The notes: generated from the letters alone by a model not told the origin. Numbered from the stretch's first letter, positions 36,295 to 49,819 are shown. The stretch: 64,000 bases of DNA from Homarus americanus (GCF_018991925.1 NW_024725520.1:62001-126000); one strand, 5' to 3'. Program-made: numbers and translations.

Positions 36295-38735
36295 GGAGAG
36301 TGGGGGAGAGAGAGAGAGAGAGAGAGAGACGTTTTATTCATAGTATAGAGGCTTTGTTTCCTCGGGATCCAGTGGTACAGGTGTCGGGAGAAGGTCACCT
36401 GGACTACCTGTACCAGTCCTCCTGTCACCCGCCCCCCTGACACCTTACAATACCTGCCAGTCCATAGGCAGATTGAAGAGAAAGGTCACGAGGGTAGTCA
36501 GAAATAATCCCCACATTAAACAGAATCAGTTATGTAACAGTAAGTTGTACCCTGAGACGCTGGACTCTTCGTGTCTTTGTTGTAAACTCATCACACTGGT
36601 GCACAACAAAAAAGGGGGCTGCTTCAGGTTACCACTAACAACCATTAGGTTATTTATCCACTCCTACTCTTTCCAGTCGAGCCCTTGTCAGTACTGCCGG
36701 CCTCGACTCCTCTGGCTCAGGTTACGCCACCGTTTCTCACCGATAAGGAACTGTAAGATCACAATGGTAGAGCCTGGCGTAGAATCTTGCCAGGTTGGTC
36801 TTCTCTCAACACTCCCTTTCCAGAAAAATCTTCAATAATTTTTCTTACGCTTTAAAAAGTTTCCGATTGAATTTCTTTGTTGTTACAGAGCAAAATATGT
36901 TTCCTACATTATAAAGTGTTAACTTGGTGCATTTCCTACTACGTTATCAGACAATAGGCAATAAATGTACATTAGCAGAGGCATTTGGCTATTTTTTTCC
37001 AGTTCCACAACTAAAAGAAAAAAAGTAAACCCTTCCTTCTCATGTGTGGCCGCCTGAGTGGAGAAGGGCGAGACAAGCCTGGCCTCGCTGTCACTCTGTA
37101 CCTCGTACTGTTTACAACAATAACTACCTGCCGTCGATGTGTCCCTACCACCAAGGCTCAAGGAAACGTCTTGTGAGATTTTAACAACTCGGTGGTGATA
37201 TTCATAAGCTCTGGAACTTTACTCAATATAACGTAAAGTAAAGGTACATGGAACTCGCTGAAGAAGAATATAAATTATGGCCACTTAGACTCCTTGATTG
37301 TCTTGTTGTCTCCTCTTGCTCTTATTTATTTCATTCATTCTCCCCCCCCCCCTGTACACTACCCTACACCACCACCTCCACTCATAAATAATCTCCCAAA
37401 TACACTACTTTAATATCACCCCTTTCTTGGTTCTCTTCCCATCTCTCCTCCCCACCAACAGCCACCCACTGAGACTGAGTTACCTTCAACAGTCATCCAC
37501 CATTACTACTCCACCACCCACCAACTCCACCCTTTCTTTTCACCATCAGTCATCAACCAACACTCATTCACTAAACAACCCTAATATCCATTCACCCGTC
37601 TCGCTATTTTTCCCATCTTAACGAAAAGTCACCCACTGAGACGCTCCCAACACCCACCCCAGACCTCCCCCACTCTGCAGGTACCGTATAGCTTCGACGT
37701 CAGCACCCAGCGGGGGATTTAAATCTACCTTCTTTATAGTGATGGTGGCCGCCCCTCGAGCCTAACCTTGAACTACGGAACCGACCGTGACATTTGGCCG
37801 TCAACAACTTTTACCTATGATTGGTCGTCGTACCCTGGTGGTCTGCGAGGGCAGAGTTACCTGGACAAAATCATTCACATCTGGACACACTATTTACAAG
37901 ACCTCTAATAGCGTTACGTATTCATTTCAGGTGGAGACATGATCATCTTATAATAGTTAAATCACATGATGATTGGACACCCTAGCTTATTAAATACAAT
38001 TAAGCCTTTAGTTTTAGGTTTCCGGGATCACCTGACCGATTAAAAATTACTGATAAGCTTTACTGCAGTATACAATAGTCGGAAATACCATGCGAAATAA
38101 TAATAATAACAATAATATAACTAAAATGGAAAGGATTCACTTCTATGGAGCCTTACGTGTAAAATCGCCCAAATGCCTTAATTAGATGGGCGAGGGACCA
38201 CAGGAGGTTGGGGGCCCCAGTTAGTGAGGGCTCTCGGTGGGTTGGGTAAAGGCTAGGAGTTGGTGGGTGCAGAGGGTGGGCGAGGATGGAGAAGTTACAC
38301 AGGTACAGTATAAACACGACAGGTGGTCCCCATACAGGTGTTGGGTAAGCACAATACTTCACTATCCTCACCACACTATACAGGTAATGGTATTAATGTA
38401 TCCACTTGTGTTTGCCGACATCTCAACATATCGATTGAGTACAGGAAGGATTGTGACAGGCAGATGCAACAAGTCCATTTCTGGAATAGCGACCCTCCTG
38501 CCAGGACTCCACGTGGAGCTAACACAGTGCCGCACGTGACTGGCTCAGACGGTAGATCCAGCCATCTGATTGGTCATCTATATGTGAATGTTACCAATAT
38601 ATTAGTTAATTTATGTTACTATTTGTGTCGTTTTTATTACTTAAGTCACTTTACAGTTGTTTATAGTTATCGTTATCAGGTATATATTAATTTAAGATAG
38701 CATGTTGATGTAAATTACTGCAATTTATGTCCCTT
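35600..38735. other. No supported gene
   Basis: Mostly unique DNA with (GA)n at 36257-36329 and a C-rich block at 37360-37680. Open frames at 36473-36838 (121 codons) and 38323-38700 (125 codons) have Cys-containing, non-repetitive products but no convincing splice sites or domains. Confidence 0.45.
36257..36329. repeat. (GA)n microsatellite, interrupted
   Basis: GA run broken by ggga and tggggg steps. Confidence 0.95.
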
Positions 38736-38741
38736 ATCTCA

Positions 38742-38806
38742 GGTGCAACGCTCAGGCAACACACTCAACGCTCAGGCAACAAACTCAACGCTCAGGCAAC
38801 ACACTC
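38742..38806. repeat. 20-bp tandem repeat, three copies
   Basis: Three copies of caacgctcaggcaacacact differing by one base. Confidence 0.95.
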
Positions 38807-38809
38807 AAG

Positions 38810-41800
38810 GACCATATGCGTTTCTTCCACTTAAAATATCCTAAATATTTGGCCAAAACGCTGCCATCTGGCCATGCACATTATAAAATACAAACAACTA
38901 CGTAATCATTGAATAAATCACAAAACATCGTTCTTCTCCAAGTTTTTTTGCAATATTACTGTAAAAAATAATAATTTATTGTTGTGTTGTGCAGTGATCT
39001 GCATCAAACAACAGTTGTCGGGGTATTTGTTGGCTTTACGGTCAATGGTCCAAACAAACGAGCAACTAATATTGGTGCTCATCATCAGGGCATTAACCTC
39101 CGTCTGCCGCAGAACTCTGACACTGTCCTCTCAGCCTGACCTTCGTCCTACTGTCACCATAAACAGACTTTTTTTTTTTAGCTCAAAACGGTAACAATTT
39201 TTAAGGTTTCTTCAAAATAAATATATTCGTTGTTAAGGAATTTTTGTTTACACGCACACAAGCAAGCACGCACCCACGCACGCACTAAGGCAATAACTAA
39301 ATCATCTCACGTGTTGGGTTGAAGTGCACGGCATTCTAGAACTTCTCGTGTTAGGTAATAAAAATAAGTACGCCTCAGAGCCACCATGTGTATACTGACC
39401 CAAGAGGACTTGCTGTGCTGTGGATGCCAACCTGAGGGCGTAGCACCTGACGAGACTACCTGGTTATTTTGGCCCGTTTAGACAACTAACATATTCTACT
39501 GTGGCGGAATATACTCCTATACAGGTAATAAGAACTGTGGCAGGTATAAAGCTATTTTTATGTATTTATTAAGAAAACAGGTGTTATTTTCTCATTAACA
39601 GATCCTTCGTGGAATGTAAAGTTTTTCACTGATAACGATTACACTGACTGAATTATCACTTCCCGATCCTCAACGAAAACAAATCTTTATCACGTGTCAA
39701 ACTTTAAAAAAAATTCTTAGAAGTTTTTATCAGACACTAAAGGTATGTAAATAGCACAGTAATATTTCCCTGCCTGTCTGGACAATTGTAAATATAGGAA
39801 ATACAACATCAGACATTCTCTTAACGCGCGCGCGCGCGCACGCACACACCTTACAAAAAGGACTATTTTTTTTCTTCTCTAAACTTTTAAAAATCATATA
39901 TCCATTATATTAATAATTGAGCAAGCAAAATATTTATCCCTTACAAAATAATTTATGATTATTTTAATATTTTCTTAGTGCTCGTTCACCTACAGCATGG
40001 TAAAACTTTAATATATTCTACTTGTGTATTTCTCCATAATAATTTTTCCTCATCTTTTGAAGTGGGTTAACATTTATTTCTAAATTAACTACAAGATACA
40101 GAAAAAATGAAAATCTTAAAGTAAACTGTTGGTGTTAGCGGTGCACAAGGGGAATGCTAAGTGCACAGGATGACTCACTCCCAACATAATTTACACAGGG
40201 TCAGGGGAGGCGGCGGAGCCACCTAAAAAAGGTAATTGGAGACTTGGTGTTTAAATTTTTATGAGTTTTCCCATTCGTGGATAACAAGTGAAGGAAATTT
40301 ATACGTGCTTAAATCAGAAACGTACCAAAGATGCTTCACAGACGGGCACATTATTTAAACAAGATCCCTATACACATGTCATTATATTTTAACGCAGTGT
40401 ACCTGTATCATCTGTGAAAGCGGTTAATGTGATTGACAGGCTAAAGTAATGTTGCCATAAAGACATTTATAATACGTATTATGTCAACGTCACCAACACC
40501 AGAGTACCACCACACGCAACATCACGATACTTCTAAATAAAACTTTCCAGCGCCGTATTGATGACCTTCCACACTCGCCATACACCTGGTGGCAATACCC
40601 ACGGAGGATCAGTACCATAGTTCTCCCATACGGTACAGCCAAGATGTTCGTGTACCTGGTGGGTGTACCTGGACACTCCTGTGTCTTTGTTCGTCCGTGC
40701 CTTACTGGAAGTGTTGCCCCCTTTCGTCTTGTGCTGGGAGAAGGGGGAGGATTGTTCGAGCGACCAGTCCCGTGTTGCAGTGTAGGTGTAATTAAGGCGG
40801 TACGTGGGTTATTTGCGGCGATTCAAGCGCTGGAGAAAAAGTGTAATCACAAATGGGCGGGAGGACCTGTGGCGCCGTAATACATACATTTTACAATATA
40901 TCTTCTGACGGCTGTTCGGATTATACAGATTTCAAAGCTTAATCAAAGTCTGGGTGTAATATAGACATGTAGGTGGTTAAACAGAGATGCTACCAGCAAG
41001 GTGAAACAGGTCGGAGGAATAATAAACAATGAATGTGACTCTACAGAGGGAACAGGTATCAGTGGACAAGTGGCAGACGAGGCAGATGTTAAGAAGGTAA
41101 AGTTGTCACACGACTGGGGTAAGTGAACGACAAATACTGTACTGTTATCAGCGAAAGACAGATGGGCTTGCTAAGGATACGCAGAGCCCCTATAGACAGT
41201 ACAGATGGTACAACAGACGGCCCAGGCGGAGCTATAGAGGGTTGGATGAGTTGCAGACGGAGGATGAGGGTGGGTGCCATATAGGGTGTGGGTGACTCAC
41301 AGTCGGGGACGAGTGAAGGACGCGTGACCCGCCCAGCCAACGACAATAATCCCTCCTAGTGTACTCCCCTGCACCACCCACTGCCGTCCTCTGCTCACAC
41401 AAATAACCCACATTTCCCTAGCTTGTGAACCAGAAATAATTTATATTTAAAATTACTTTTCTACTCTTATTTATACAATTACACAGGGGGAATGACTTTT
41501 CTTTATTTTGACAAGAGGTTTTTCTTGGTACGTTTTAAGACATGTTATTTTAACTGCCTCTCTGTATCAAAACAGACGCAATATTACTCTTGAAGTTTAC
41601 CAGGAGTGTTTCAAGGCCTCACTCCCTTGTGGACGTCAGCATGATGGGTGAAAATTATTGGATCTTATTTCTTTTATCTTCCAAGTTGACAAGAATAAAA
41701 AAGCAGTTTAATTTTCGTGGTTATGTTCAGACAATACAACTGTGAAATGAGTAACAAGAACCAAGAAGCGTTATACCAAACTTTGAATACGTAATTAACA

Positions 41801-43145
41801 TTGATCATTGTGCCATTAGTACAGAAGCTTTGTCAGTTCACCCTAAGACTTAATTCATGAGATAATCGCTTCAATATACAGTTACATTTTGTTAGAGGAA
41901 GTGGTGAAAAGATTATGATGGGAGAAGCTAATGTCTTAATGTTTCTTGATGACTTTAAACTCTGAAAAATACACAAGTTACGTCACCACTAATTCTGCTG
42001 AAAGGGTGAAGAACCTCGTCCTCTCTCCACCCTTTCCCTGTCACTACCTCCCTGTCTCCTTTCTTTTCTCTCCCCTCCCATTCCTTTTTACCATTTCCTC
42101 CCCCTCACCCTTCTTACTCATTGCAATTTCCTCCCACTGTGTTCATTTCAGACCCCATCCCCATTCCTCCTTACCTCTGCCTTCTCTTCTCTTCCTCGCC
42201 CCTCCTCCCTTATACTACTACTACTACTTCCCTTTCTTCTCCACTTCCTACTCATACCCTCACACCTATATACGGGACATCTTCCAAATAAAGATTCACG
42301 TTGCCTCATCACAGCCACCCTAATCTCTACACCTTCAGACAGACTCTACATAACACACCATCACACCAAAACGAAGACAAGAAACCAATTTTTTTTTGGG
42401 GGCGGCATTCTACACCAATACAATTACCAACAGAATTCGATACTAGTTTCCCGCCATTTCAAATCAACCTGGTCCAAAGCTTGCTCAGTATTTACCCACA
42501 ATAACTAAAAAGAAAAGGATATATAATGTATTTTCACGTACTAGGAATTCAGGGAAGTCAATAAACTTTAATGTTGATATTTTTTTTCGGATATTATCTA
42601 CCGTGTGTTATATAGGTCAATTCTTCCTTCACTATCACCCTCAGCAAGACACATATCCACCGAAGTTATTCCAGATGACAAGTCGTTTGTGAAATCACAT
42701 TGAAATCTTCAGGACTCAAATATCGATAGAAAATGTCGACAATATACTGAGAGTCGTACACAAGACCACAGTCACAAGTTACATAGAAATACACGAGAAT
42801 ATAAAAATCTCGACAGGTATTGTGGGAGATTCTGATGAGACAAAACCTTTACGAATTTTAAATGAAGCTAAAAGAACAATCAAAATAATCCAGCGACGAT
42901 GAACACCAGCGCTTAAACTCCACATTATAGACACGAGGCGACACTTAGACGTCACGACTCTGTATAAACGAGTTACTCAAGAACACGGTCAATACGTCAC
43001 GCTGTGTTGGCATGCGAGACGTGGGCAATAACAGTGTGGAGGGACAAGACGAGGAGACCTACTAATGCCCATCTTGACCATTTACCTGTCATACTAACAC
43101 AGCTGATAGGATTTATGGCCAACTCCTGAACGCAAATATAAAAAC
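38810..43145. other. No supported gene
   Basis: AT-rich unique DNA with (CG)n at 39825-39840 and a CT-rich block at 42020-42250. An ATG-initiated 78-codon frame at 40644-40880 has mixed composition and no recognised domain. The possible retroelement relic at 42.7-43.0 kb is listed separately. Confidence 0.45.
42690..43023 (+). pseudogene. Possible retroelement coding relic
   Basis: The plus strand holds a long frame interrupted by one TGA (about 42900), running from about 42695 to a TAA near 43021. The region around the stop reads EAKRTIKIIQRR and then DTRRHLDVTTLYKRV. This vaguely resembles the 'kiQrrAlrli ... hRR.vd.l.LYK' region near the C terminus of CR1/Jockey-type reverse transcriptases. 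The similarity is short, the element order is not convincing, and the codons are AT-rich, so this may be chance. Confidence 0.15.
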
Positions 43146-43746
43146 ACAAGAGAGAGAGTTAGGGTGAGCGTAGTTAGGGAGTGCGTTGTTAGGGAGAGCG
43201 TAATTTTAACCCGTACGTGAAACTAACTGGCGCAACACTACAAATCGGGTCTGTGATTGCATGAGGGAACTACTTAAATGAATACAAGATTTAACTCGCG
43301 CAATCAAATCTGCTCGTGCACACAGCCACACTCACGCACATACCTAAAACACGCACCTACCTTAGATCCCATTGAAGTGCATTCAGGTTCCACTTTCTAT
43401 ACGGTGTTGACTCGCTTCCCTGTAGGCCTAAAGAGACACCACAGGGAGGAGGAGGAGAGATATTAAAGAAAAACACATCTAATTGTTTACAGTTTCAGAG
43501 GACCAGGTGTACAAGCAGCCCAGGCCTACACCACACTTACAACACCAATATTTATCCTCGCTACGGGTGATAGCGGCTAGATGAGGCTTTAAGAGGAGGG
43601 TTTTTATCATCATGAATACTCCTATGAGGCGTCTGTCTACTGATGAATGACACAAACACAGCAGTGAGGGAATTCCCGCGGTGAGGTCCGACAAACGAAG
43701 GTCAGGAGCGCCATAAACAAAACAAGGTCCGCGTTGGAAGGGAAGG

Positions 43747-43785
<39 letters not shown>

Positions 43786-43794
43786 TGTGTGTGT
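43747..43794. repeat. (CT)n(GT)n compound microsatellite
   Basis: CT units run directly into GT units. Confidence 0.96.
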
Positions 43795-44016
43795 CGAGTC
43801 TCCTAAACAGAAATCTACTTCTTAAAAGTTCGTACGTAAATGTTTCCACTAATGAGGAGGAGAGAACACATCGTACTGGGCCATTCAATCTTTGGCAAAA
43901 GACGTCGGACACAATGGCGTTGATTTATCACTGAGAAACTGTTGGAACGTGAAGCACTCATGGGGAAAAATAATGTTTAAATCTCTTCAACATGTGGAGC
44001 TAGACGAATATGGTCT

Positions 44017-44735
44017 GATAACCTATTAGATACAAGATTTTTTTTTTTTTCTGAAATGTCAATAGAAATTACGGATTTAGGTACAGAACTCAGGTGGAAC
44101 TTTAACCAACCTCGCCGTCATATCTTCCCACCTACTCCACTTCACCTGCACAGATTAACCACCATCTCAACAGTATGACGGGGAGATAAAGGGACGGGTG
44201 AACAGAAATGCTAAGGTACCATATGCGGGAAGACGGTGACGGGTGCACGTCCACGCCTCTTCGGCCGACACACATTAGCTATCAGTGAGGCAGCCACGAG
44301 GGGGTAGATAGCAGAGGCCACCAGCACCCCACCTTAGGGAAACATCACTCACTGGTCGATGATAACCTATTTGTACAAGCCCTGCGAACACTGAAATGTC
44401 AATAGAAATTACGGATTTAGGTACAGAACTCAGGTGGAACTTTAACCAACCTCGCCGTCATATCTTCCCACCTACTCCACTGCACAGATTACCACCATCT
44501 CAACAGTATGACGGGGAGATAAAGGGACGGGTGAACAGAAATGCTAAGGTACCATATGCGGGAAGACGGTGACGGGTGCACGTCCACGCCTCTTCGGCCG
44601 ACACACATTAGCTATCAGTGAGGCAGCCACGAGGGGGTAGATAGCAGAGGCCACCAGCACCCCACCTTAGGGAAACATCACTCACTGCCTTTATATAGCC
44701 GATGGTGGGTTGGCATTGTGGCCCTGCGAACACTC
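44017..44735. repeat. Recent 344-bp tandem duplication
   Basis: 44051-44354 recurs at 44391-44687. The copies differ only by a 6-bp and a 1-bp deletion in the second copy, with no substitution that I could find. Both are preceded by gataacctatt...tacaag (44017-44036, 44361-44379) and followed at a short distance by gccctgcgaacact (44379-44392, 44721-44734). This implies a head-to-tail unit of about 344 bp whose ends have diverged. No coding potential was recognised in the unit. Confidence 0.95.
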
Positions 44736-45034
44736 ACAGGCTGTTAGATTATGACATTTATGGTTGAATTTTGGTCTTCCATAACTGATATGAAGAGGCC
44801 TCCTGAGACTAACACACACACACAAAATAAACTTATGAAACCTCTCCAGATATAGACGATGGCGAGACAAGAGTTATGATCCAGAGAGCAGGGGGGATGG
44901 GGTTAGTAGAGAGGGGTAGGGAGTAGTTGGGGAGCAGTAACACACCCTCAACAGATAACAACGATAATAGCAGCCTTGAGTTAACCAGCTATGAAATTGA
45001 GTCTCAACGTCCATCAAATCGGTCGATACATAAT

Positions 45035-45375
45035 CAATCTATAACTATTCGTATCATCGTTACATCATATTCATCACCAATGTCATACCATTACAATTAT
45101 CATCATTCATCATTAACGTCACCATCGTCATCATTATCTTTGTCCATCACCATCATTAACATCATCATAGTTTTTGTTCATACGATTTTCCTACCACCAT
45201 TATTAATCACTATCACTATTATCATCATTATAGAATTTTCACCATCATCATCATCACGAACACTGCCTTTGCTTCCATAACTATATCATCACCAAAATCT
45301 TCTCCCTTATAATTGGTCTCACTGTCATCACCATCACCACTATCATCACCACTATCATCCTCACCATCATCACGG
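45035..45375. repeat. ATC/CAT trinucleotide-rich stretch
   Basis: Degenerate catcatc/atcacc repeats. The 117-codon frame over it is a Ser/Ile/Thr artefact. Confidence 0.8.
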
Positions 45376-45531
45376 GTTTAGAGCGCTACTGTACTGGTTC
45401 TATAATCTGAAAGGTTTGTGAGTCAAATATATCCACTAACTAATGATGCAGGAATGCGTCTGACTCACTCAAGCTACAACACAAAGACGATGGCTGAAAT
45501 TAGGTCGAAATAGTTGAATGTCAAATGATCC

Positions 45532-45798
45532 TTAACTTAACCTAACATGTCCTAACCTAACCTAACCTAACCTGTCCTAACTTAACTTAACCTAACCTAA
45601 CCTAACCTGTCCTAACCTAACCTAGTCATTAGGATTGGGGCCCAAAATGACTGGCCCGGGCCCTCTCTTTTAAGACAGAGGCCTCAATAAGACTGGGACC
45701 TCGTTAGAACTGGGGCTCGTTAGATTAGGTTAGATTAGATTAGGTTAGATTAGATTAGATTAGGTTAGATTAGGTTAGATTAGGTTGGGTTGGGGCCT
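45532..45798. repeat. Oppositely oriented telomere-like blocks
   Basis: A CCTAA-type block (45532-45625, with tgtcctaa variants) is followed by a 93-bp unique spacer containing ggcccgggcc and then a TTAGG/TTAGA block (45719-45798). The order is CCTAA then TTAGG, the reverse of a head-to-head telomere fusion. Confidence 0.9.
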
Positions 45799-45964
45799 AT
45801 TACTTGTAGGGATACTCTATTACATCCACACACGAGTTCCCTCAGCCGCCAGTAGAGGAAAACAAAAGTTCACGCATTAATCTTTATAAAAAAACTCAGA
45901 CACACTTGGTGCATTATTTTGGTTGTCCGGTGTAAAGAATGAGGAGTGTGTGTGTCGGTGCTGA

Positions 45965-46425
45965 CCAGGAGGAAGAGAGGAAGGAAGAGGGGGAGGGGGA
46001 GGGGGAGGAGAAGGAAGAGGAGGAGGAAATGATGAGGAGGAGGAAATGAGGAGGAGGAGGAAATGAGGAGGAGGAGGAGTTGAAGGAGGAGCAGCAGGAG
46101 GAGGAAGAGGAGGAGGAGAAGAAGAAGAAGAGAGAGGAGGAGGAGGAAGTAAATGAGGAGGAGGGAAAGGAGGAGGAGAAATGAGGAGGAAGAGGAAAAT
46201 GAGGAGGAGAAGGAAGAGTTGGAGAAGGAGGAGGAAGAAAATGAGGATGAGAAGGAAGAGTTGGAGGAGGAGGAGTTGAAGGAGTTGGAGGAGGAGCAGG
46301 AGGTAAATGAAGAGGAAAATGAGAAGGAGGAAGAAAATGAGGAGGAGAAGGAAGAAAATGAAGAGGAAAATGAGGAGCAGCAGGAGAAGAAGAAGAAGAA
46401 TGAAAAGAAGGACAAGTAGGAGGAC
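45965..46425. repeat. GGA/GAA homopurine tract
   Basis: About 460 bp in which the plus strand is overwhelmingly purine, in GGA, GAA and AATGA units. Glu-rich plus-strand and Ser/Phe/Leu minus-strand frames (up to 251 codons) arise from the triplet repeat. Confidence 0.93.
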
Positions 46426-46944
46426 AATAAAGACCTTAGCGTGTGCCTCACTTGTCTTCCTCTCCACACACCAAGATTAATGATGTCCACAGTCTGAGTG
46501 TCGATAACTGGTCTAGGGGAGGGGGGGGGGGTCGTGTCCAGGAGACTAACTACATAATGACCTTCGTTAACCTGTTTGTCTTCTCTTTTGTTGTTGTTTT
46601 TTGAAGGCTTGTAAAGAAGACACACATTTAGTTAATTTAACAGCTTATAGTTCATCACCATGTCAAAGTGAACATTTCCAAGGACATACCCACATCAAGG
46701 TTAATCATCCGTGTCAGACAACCATTTCGTAATACTATATCCAGGTAAAATAGTTTCTTCATGTCAAATCTGCATATCCAAAAAAGACAAGACATTCAAA
46801 CACGTCAAAATCCATCTTCAAGTGACACATCCAATACGATTCAATATGTCACAGTCGAACAATATATCATGATAAGGCACCGAGACGAAATAATATTTAG
46901 TGTCGTGAGCTCACAACACTGATTTGGGGGAGGTAGATGGTGAT

Positions 46945-46990
46945 GAAGGGGTGGTGGTGGTGGTGGTGATGATGATGGTGGTGGTGATGA
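46945..46990. repeat. (GGT)n/(GAT)n repeat
   Basis: A short GGT run passing into GATGAT. Confidence 0.88.
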
Positions 46991-47189
46991 ACCTTAATAT
47001 CTATTCGTCTTCGTCACTTCACCCCAGCCACAGTCTTGATGAGTTGGAGAGAGCTCTCTCTCTCTGATTAGTCTTCAACCACCCCTTCCATCTCCCTGTT
47101 TCATTATCCCCACTTTCCACTCCTATGCTACTCCTACATTCCCTTTCCACCCTTTCCTCGTATGCTACCCTCCCATATTCTCCCACCCT

Positions 47190-47550
47190 TTCCCATCTGC
47201 ACTATCCCTACCACACGACCCTTGCATCCCCCATCCCACACTCCCCCTTTCATCCCCATCCCACACTCTTTCATCCCCCATCCCACACTCCCTTTCATCC
47301 CCCATCCCACACCCTTTCATCCCCTCCCACTCCCCCTTCATCCCCATCCCACATCCCCATCCCACACCCCTTCATCCCCATCCCACACCATCCCCACCCA
47401 CACTCCTTACATCCCCATCCCACACCCCTTCATCCCCCATCCCACACTCCCCTTTCATCCCCATCCCACACTCCCCTTTCATCCCCATCCCACACTCCTT
47501 TCATCCCCCCATCCCACACTCCCCTTTCATCCCCCCATCCCACACTCCTT
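47190..47550. repeat. C-rich 20-24-bp minisatellite
   Basis: About 16 variable-length units of tttcatccccatcccacact. Frames on both strands are Pro/His/Ser or Gly/Met/Glu artefacts. Confidence 0.95.
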
Positions 47551-47579
47551 CCCGGGCTTCCATCTCTCTTAAACATCAT

Positions 47580-49495
47580 AATATCTAAGCTGCTGTCGAC
47601 GGTATGATGGCCACGAGTGAGCTAATATTTCTCGACGTTTGATAACTCACTTAGATTACTCAAAACATTATTAGTGCGATAACATGACAACGCACTCAGA
47701 ACCTCATCATTTAGCGGTACAATAACAGCAGGGAGGAGGTTACAATTTTTAAGATATAAATGTACGATGTTTTTTTTTTAATTAGGATTCATTAAGTCAA
47801 CACAATAATATCTCAGTGTCTAATTAAAGCCAGTTTTTTGGGGGTTAACCTCGACCTAGCAGTTCATGGATGGTTTTATGGGCTGGGTCTTGAAACAACA
47901 TTCCTAATGGCGTCTGTAACATCTGATAACATGTCTTTCATCAGTGTAAAGTAAAAGATTTGATATTCAACATACCAGTTTGGGAAGAAGAAATAATGTA
48001 ACATATAGGAAATATTTATAACTGAATAAAGTTGAATAGTGCAGTATTTACGAACACATTAGAACAGTTTTAATATTTTTTTCTTCTCCAGAATGATAAG
48101 CGAGTTTTAACTACGCATTGAGCAAAAAATGGTACATTTGGAGCTACATCTTTCAGTACAAACTTTCATCTGGGTCGATAATCAATTCAGATCAACTTTT
48201 TGTAGGCGTCCGTTTGACCTTATAAGTTCCCTCTCCTCGACGATGCTTTCCACGCCACTTGATACTCAGAGGCAAGAGAAACACTCTGGCCAGAACACAC
48301 TTGGGTGTGTTGAATCAAGCAAGGTACAGTACCTCAAGCGACACCTCCCGAAGGTCACTTTCATTAACGTCCACTCAACTTACTTCACCATGTAAGGATT
48401 TGGTTATTAAAATTTAAGGGTCTTGTTTAAGCGCTGTACTACACACGATGGCTTTTAAGGGCCTCCTGAAAAACACACTTAAGTAATGATACCAGCCTTA
48501 AGGGCCGTGGTCGGTCAAGAGCCTGAAGCTCACCAATACGACACAAGCTGTCTAAATCGCCCCTGGTGACAGCGCACAAACCTGTCCTTCAGTTGGCCCA
48601 GGACGGACAAAGGAGACAGCGACTCTCAAGCAGCCTTTGTCAATGAAAATAACAGGAAAAGCTAAATAATAAGAAAAACAAATACCTATTAAATAATTAC
48701 GGTACGTGAATTCACAATATAAACAATAATTAATAAAGTTATTTTATGTGTTGTACGTTATGACTTAAAATTCTGGTTATAAAACGCTGTGAAATGTTTG
48801 GAAAGACTCAACCGAGGGTGAGAGAGCGCTCCTCCTGGCCTGACCCTCACCACCTCTTCGTCTGATTCACCATCTGTTAACTCCTTTATCATGCAATTAT
48901 ACCCTCCCTAGACCCTTTCCTGTAACCCATTTAATAACTGGGTGGCGGGTGTGGGGGCAAAACAGTCCTATCCTCCAAAAATATTTAAGACTTTTTTGCA
49001 AGTAGCCCGACGATAGACATATAACCCCTAGCTGTCAGGAGACTGAATACCCTGTAGTACACCAGTTATGAAGTATCATCCAAACCCTCCTGACGTAGCC
49101 TCAGTGTAAGCATCGCCTACGTGGGGTTCCTCAGCCATAACTCTACTCCCAAGCTCAACAAGTTACTGAATATTTCCTGCAAATTCCCAGTAACATCTGT
49201 GACCTGATGCTTCCCTCAGTTTCCTCCTGGTGACGGGGTAGACGGCCGATAGCAGACCAAATCATGAGGAATTGTATGACGAAGTGTGGGTGGTGCGAGT
49301 TAACGAGGTGGAGGTAAATGAACTTGTCCCTGTGTCATCTGCTGACCTCACGCAAGTATTTCCTGAGCTCAGCCACCTACCACTAACCTGACTCAAGCAC
49401 AGCGTGTACACCATCCACGGGAGCGACTCTACCATCACCACCATGCTCATCATATCCTGCCCCCCCCCCCTCCTCCCCCTCTCGGTGAAGTCTGT
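47580..49495. other. No supported gene
   Basis: Unique DNA downstream, in transcript sense, of the ADAM/ADAMTS exon. On the minus strand a short G/C-ending open patch reading ESLPWMVYTLCLSQ ends at a CAG|gttagt site near 49391. It does not match the prodomain sequence expected next, and no protease motif was found. Confidence 0.4.
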
Positions 49496-49499
49496 ATCC

Positions 49500-49612
49500 C
49501 AAGTACCACCACCATCATCACCACCACCAGTACCATCATCATCACCACCACCAGTACCAACACCATCATCATCACTACCATCATCATCACTACCATCACC
49601 ACAACAACCAGT
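49500..49612. repeat. CAC/ATC repeat
   Basis: Imperfect accaccatcatcatcacc units. Confidence 0.88.
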
Positions 49613-49756
49613 ATGGGACTCAATATTATAGTCACCATTATCATGACCTAACCACCACAAGAGCCATCACCGTAACTATCAATACCACTTTGACAATCAC
49701 ACTAACCATGCCAGGTGTTTATTGTACGAAGAGTCTACAAGCGAGCAGCTGAGCCT

Positions 49757-49780
49757 CACACACACACACACACACACACG

Positions 49781-49817
<37 letters not shown>
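49757..49817. repeat. (CA)n microsatellite
   Basis: CA run with CG interruptions in the middle. Confidence 0.96.

Positions 49818-49819
<2 letters not shown>

Noticed and set aside
43479..43694. CxxC-containing minus-strand frame (WCCKCGVGLGC) as a piggyBac-type C terminus
   Set aside because: The Cys spacing is only superficially similar, the CF..YH ending is missing and no transposase core or terminal repeats were found.
45870..46625. 251- and 196-codon Ser/Phe/Leu frames and the Glu-rich plus-strand frame
   Set aside because: Translation of a GGA/GAA homopurine tract.
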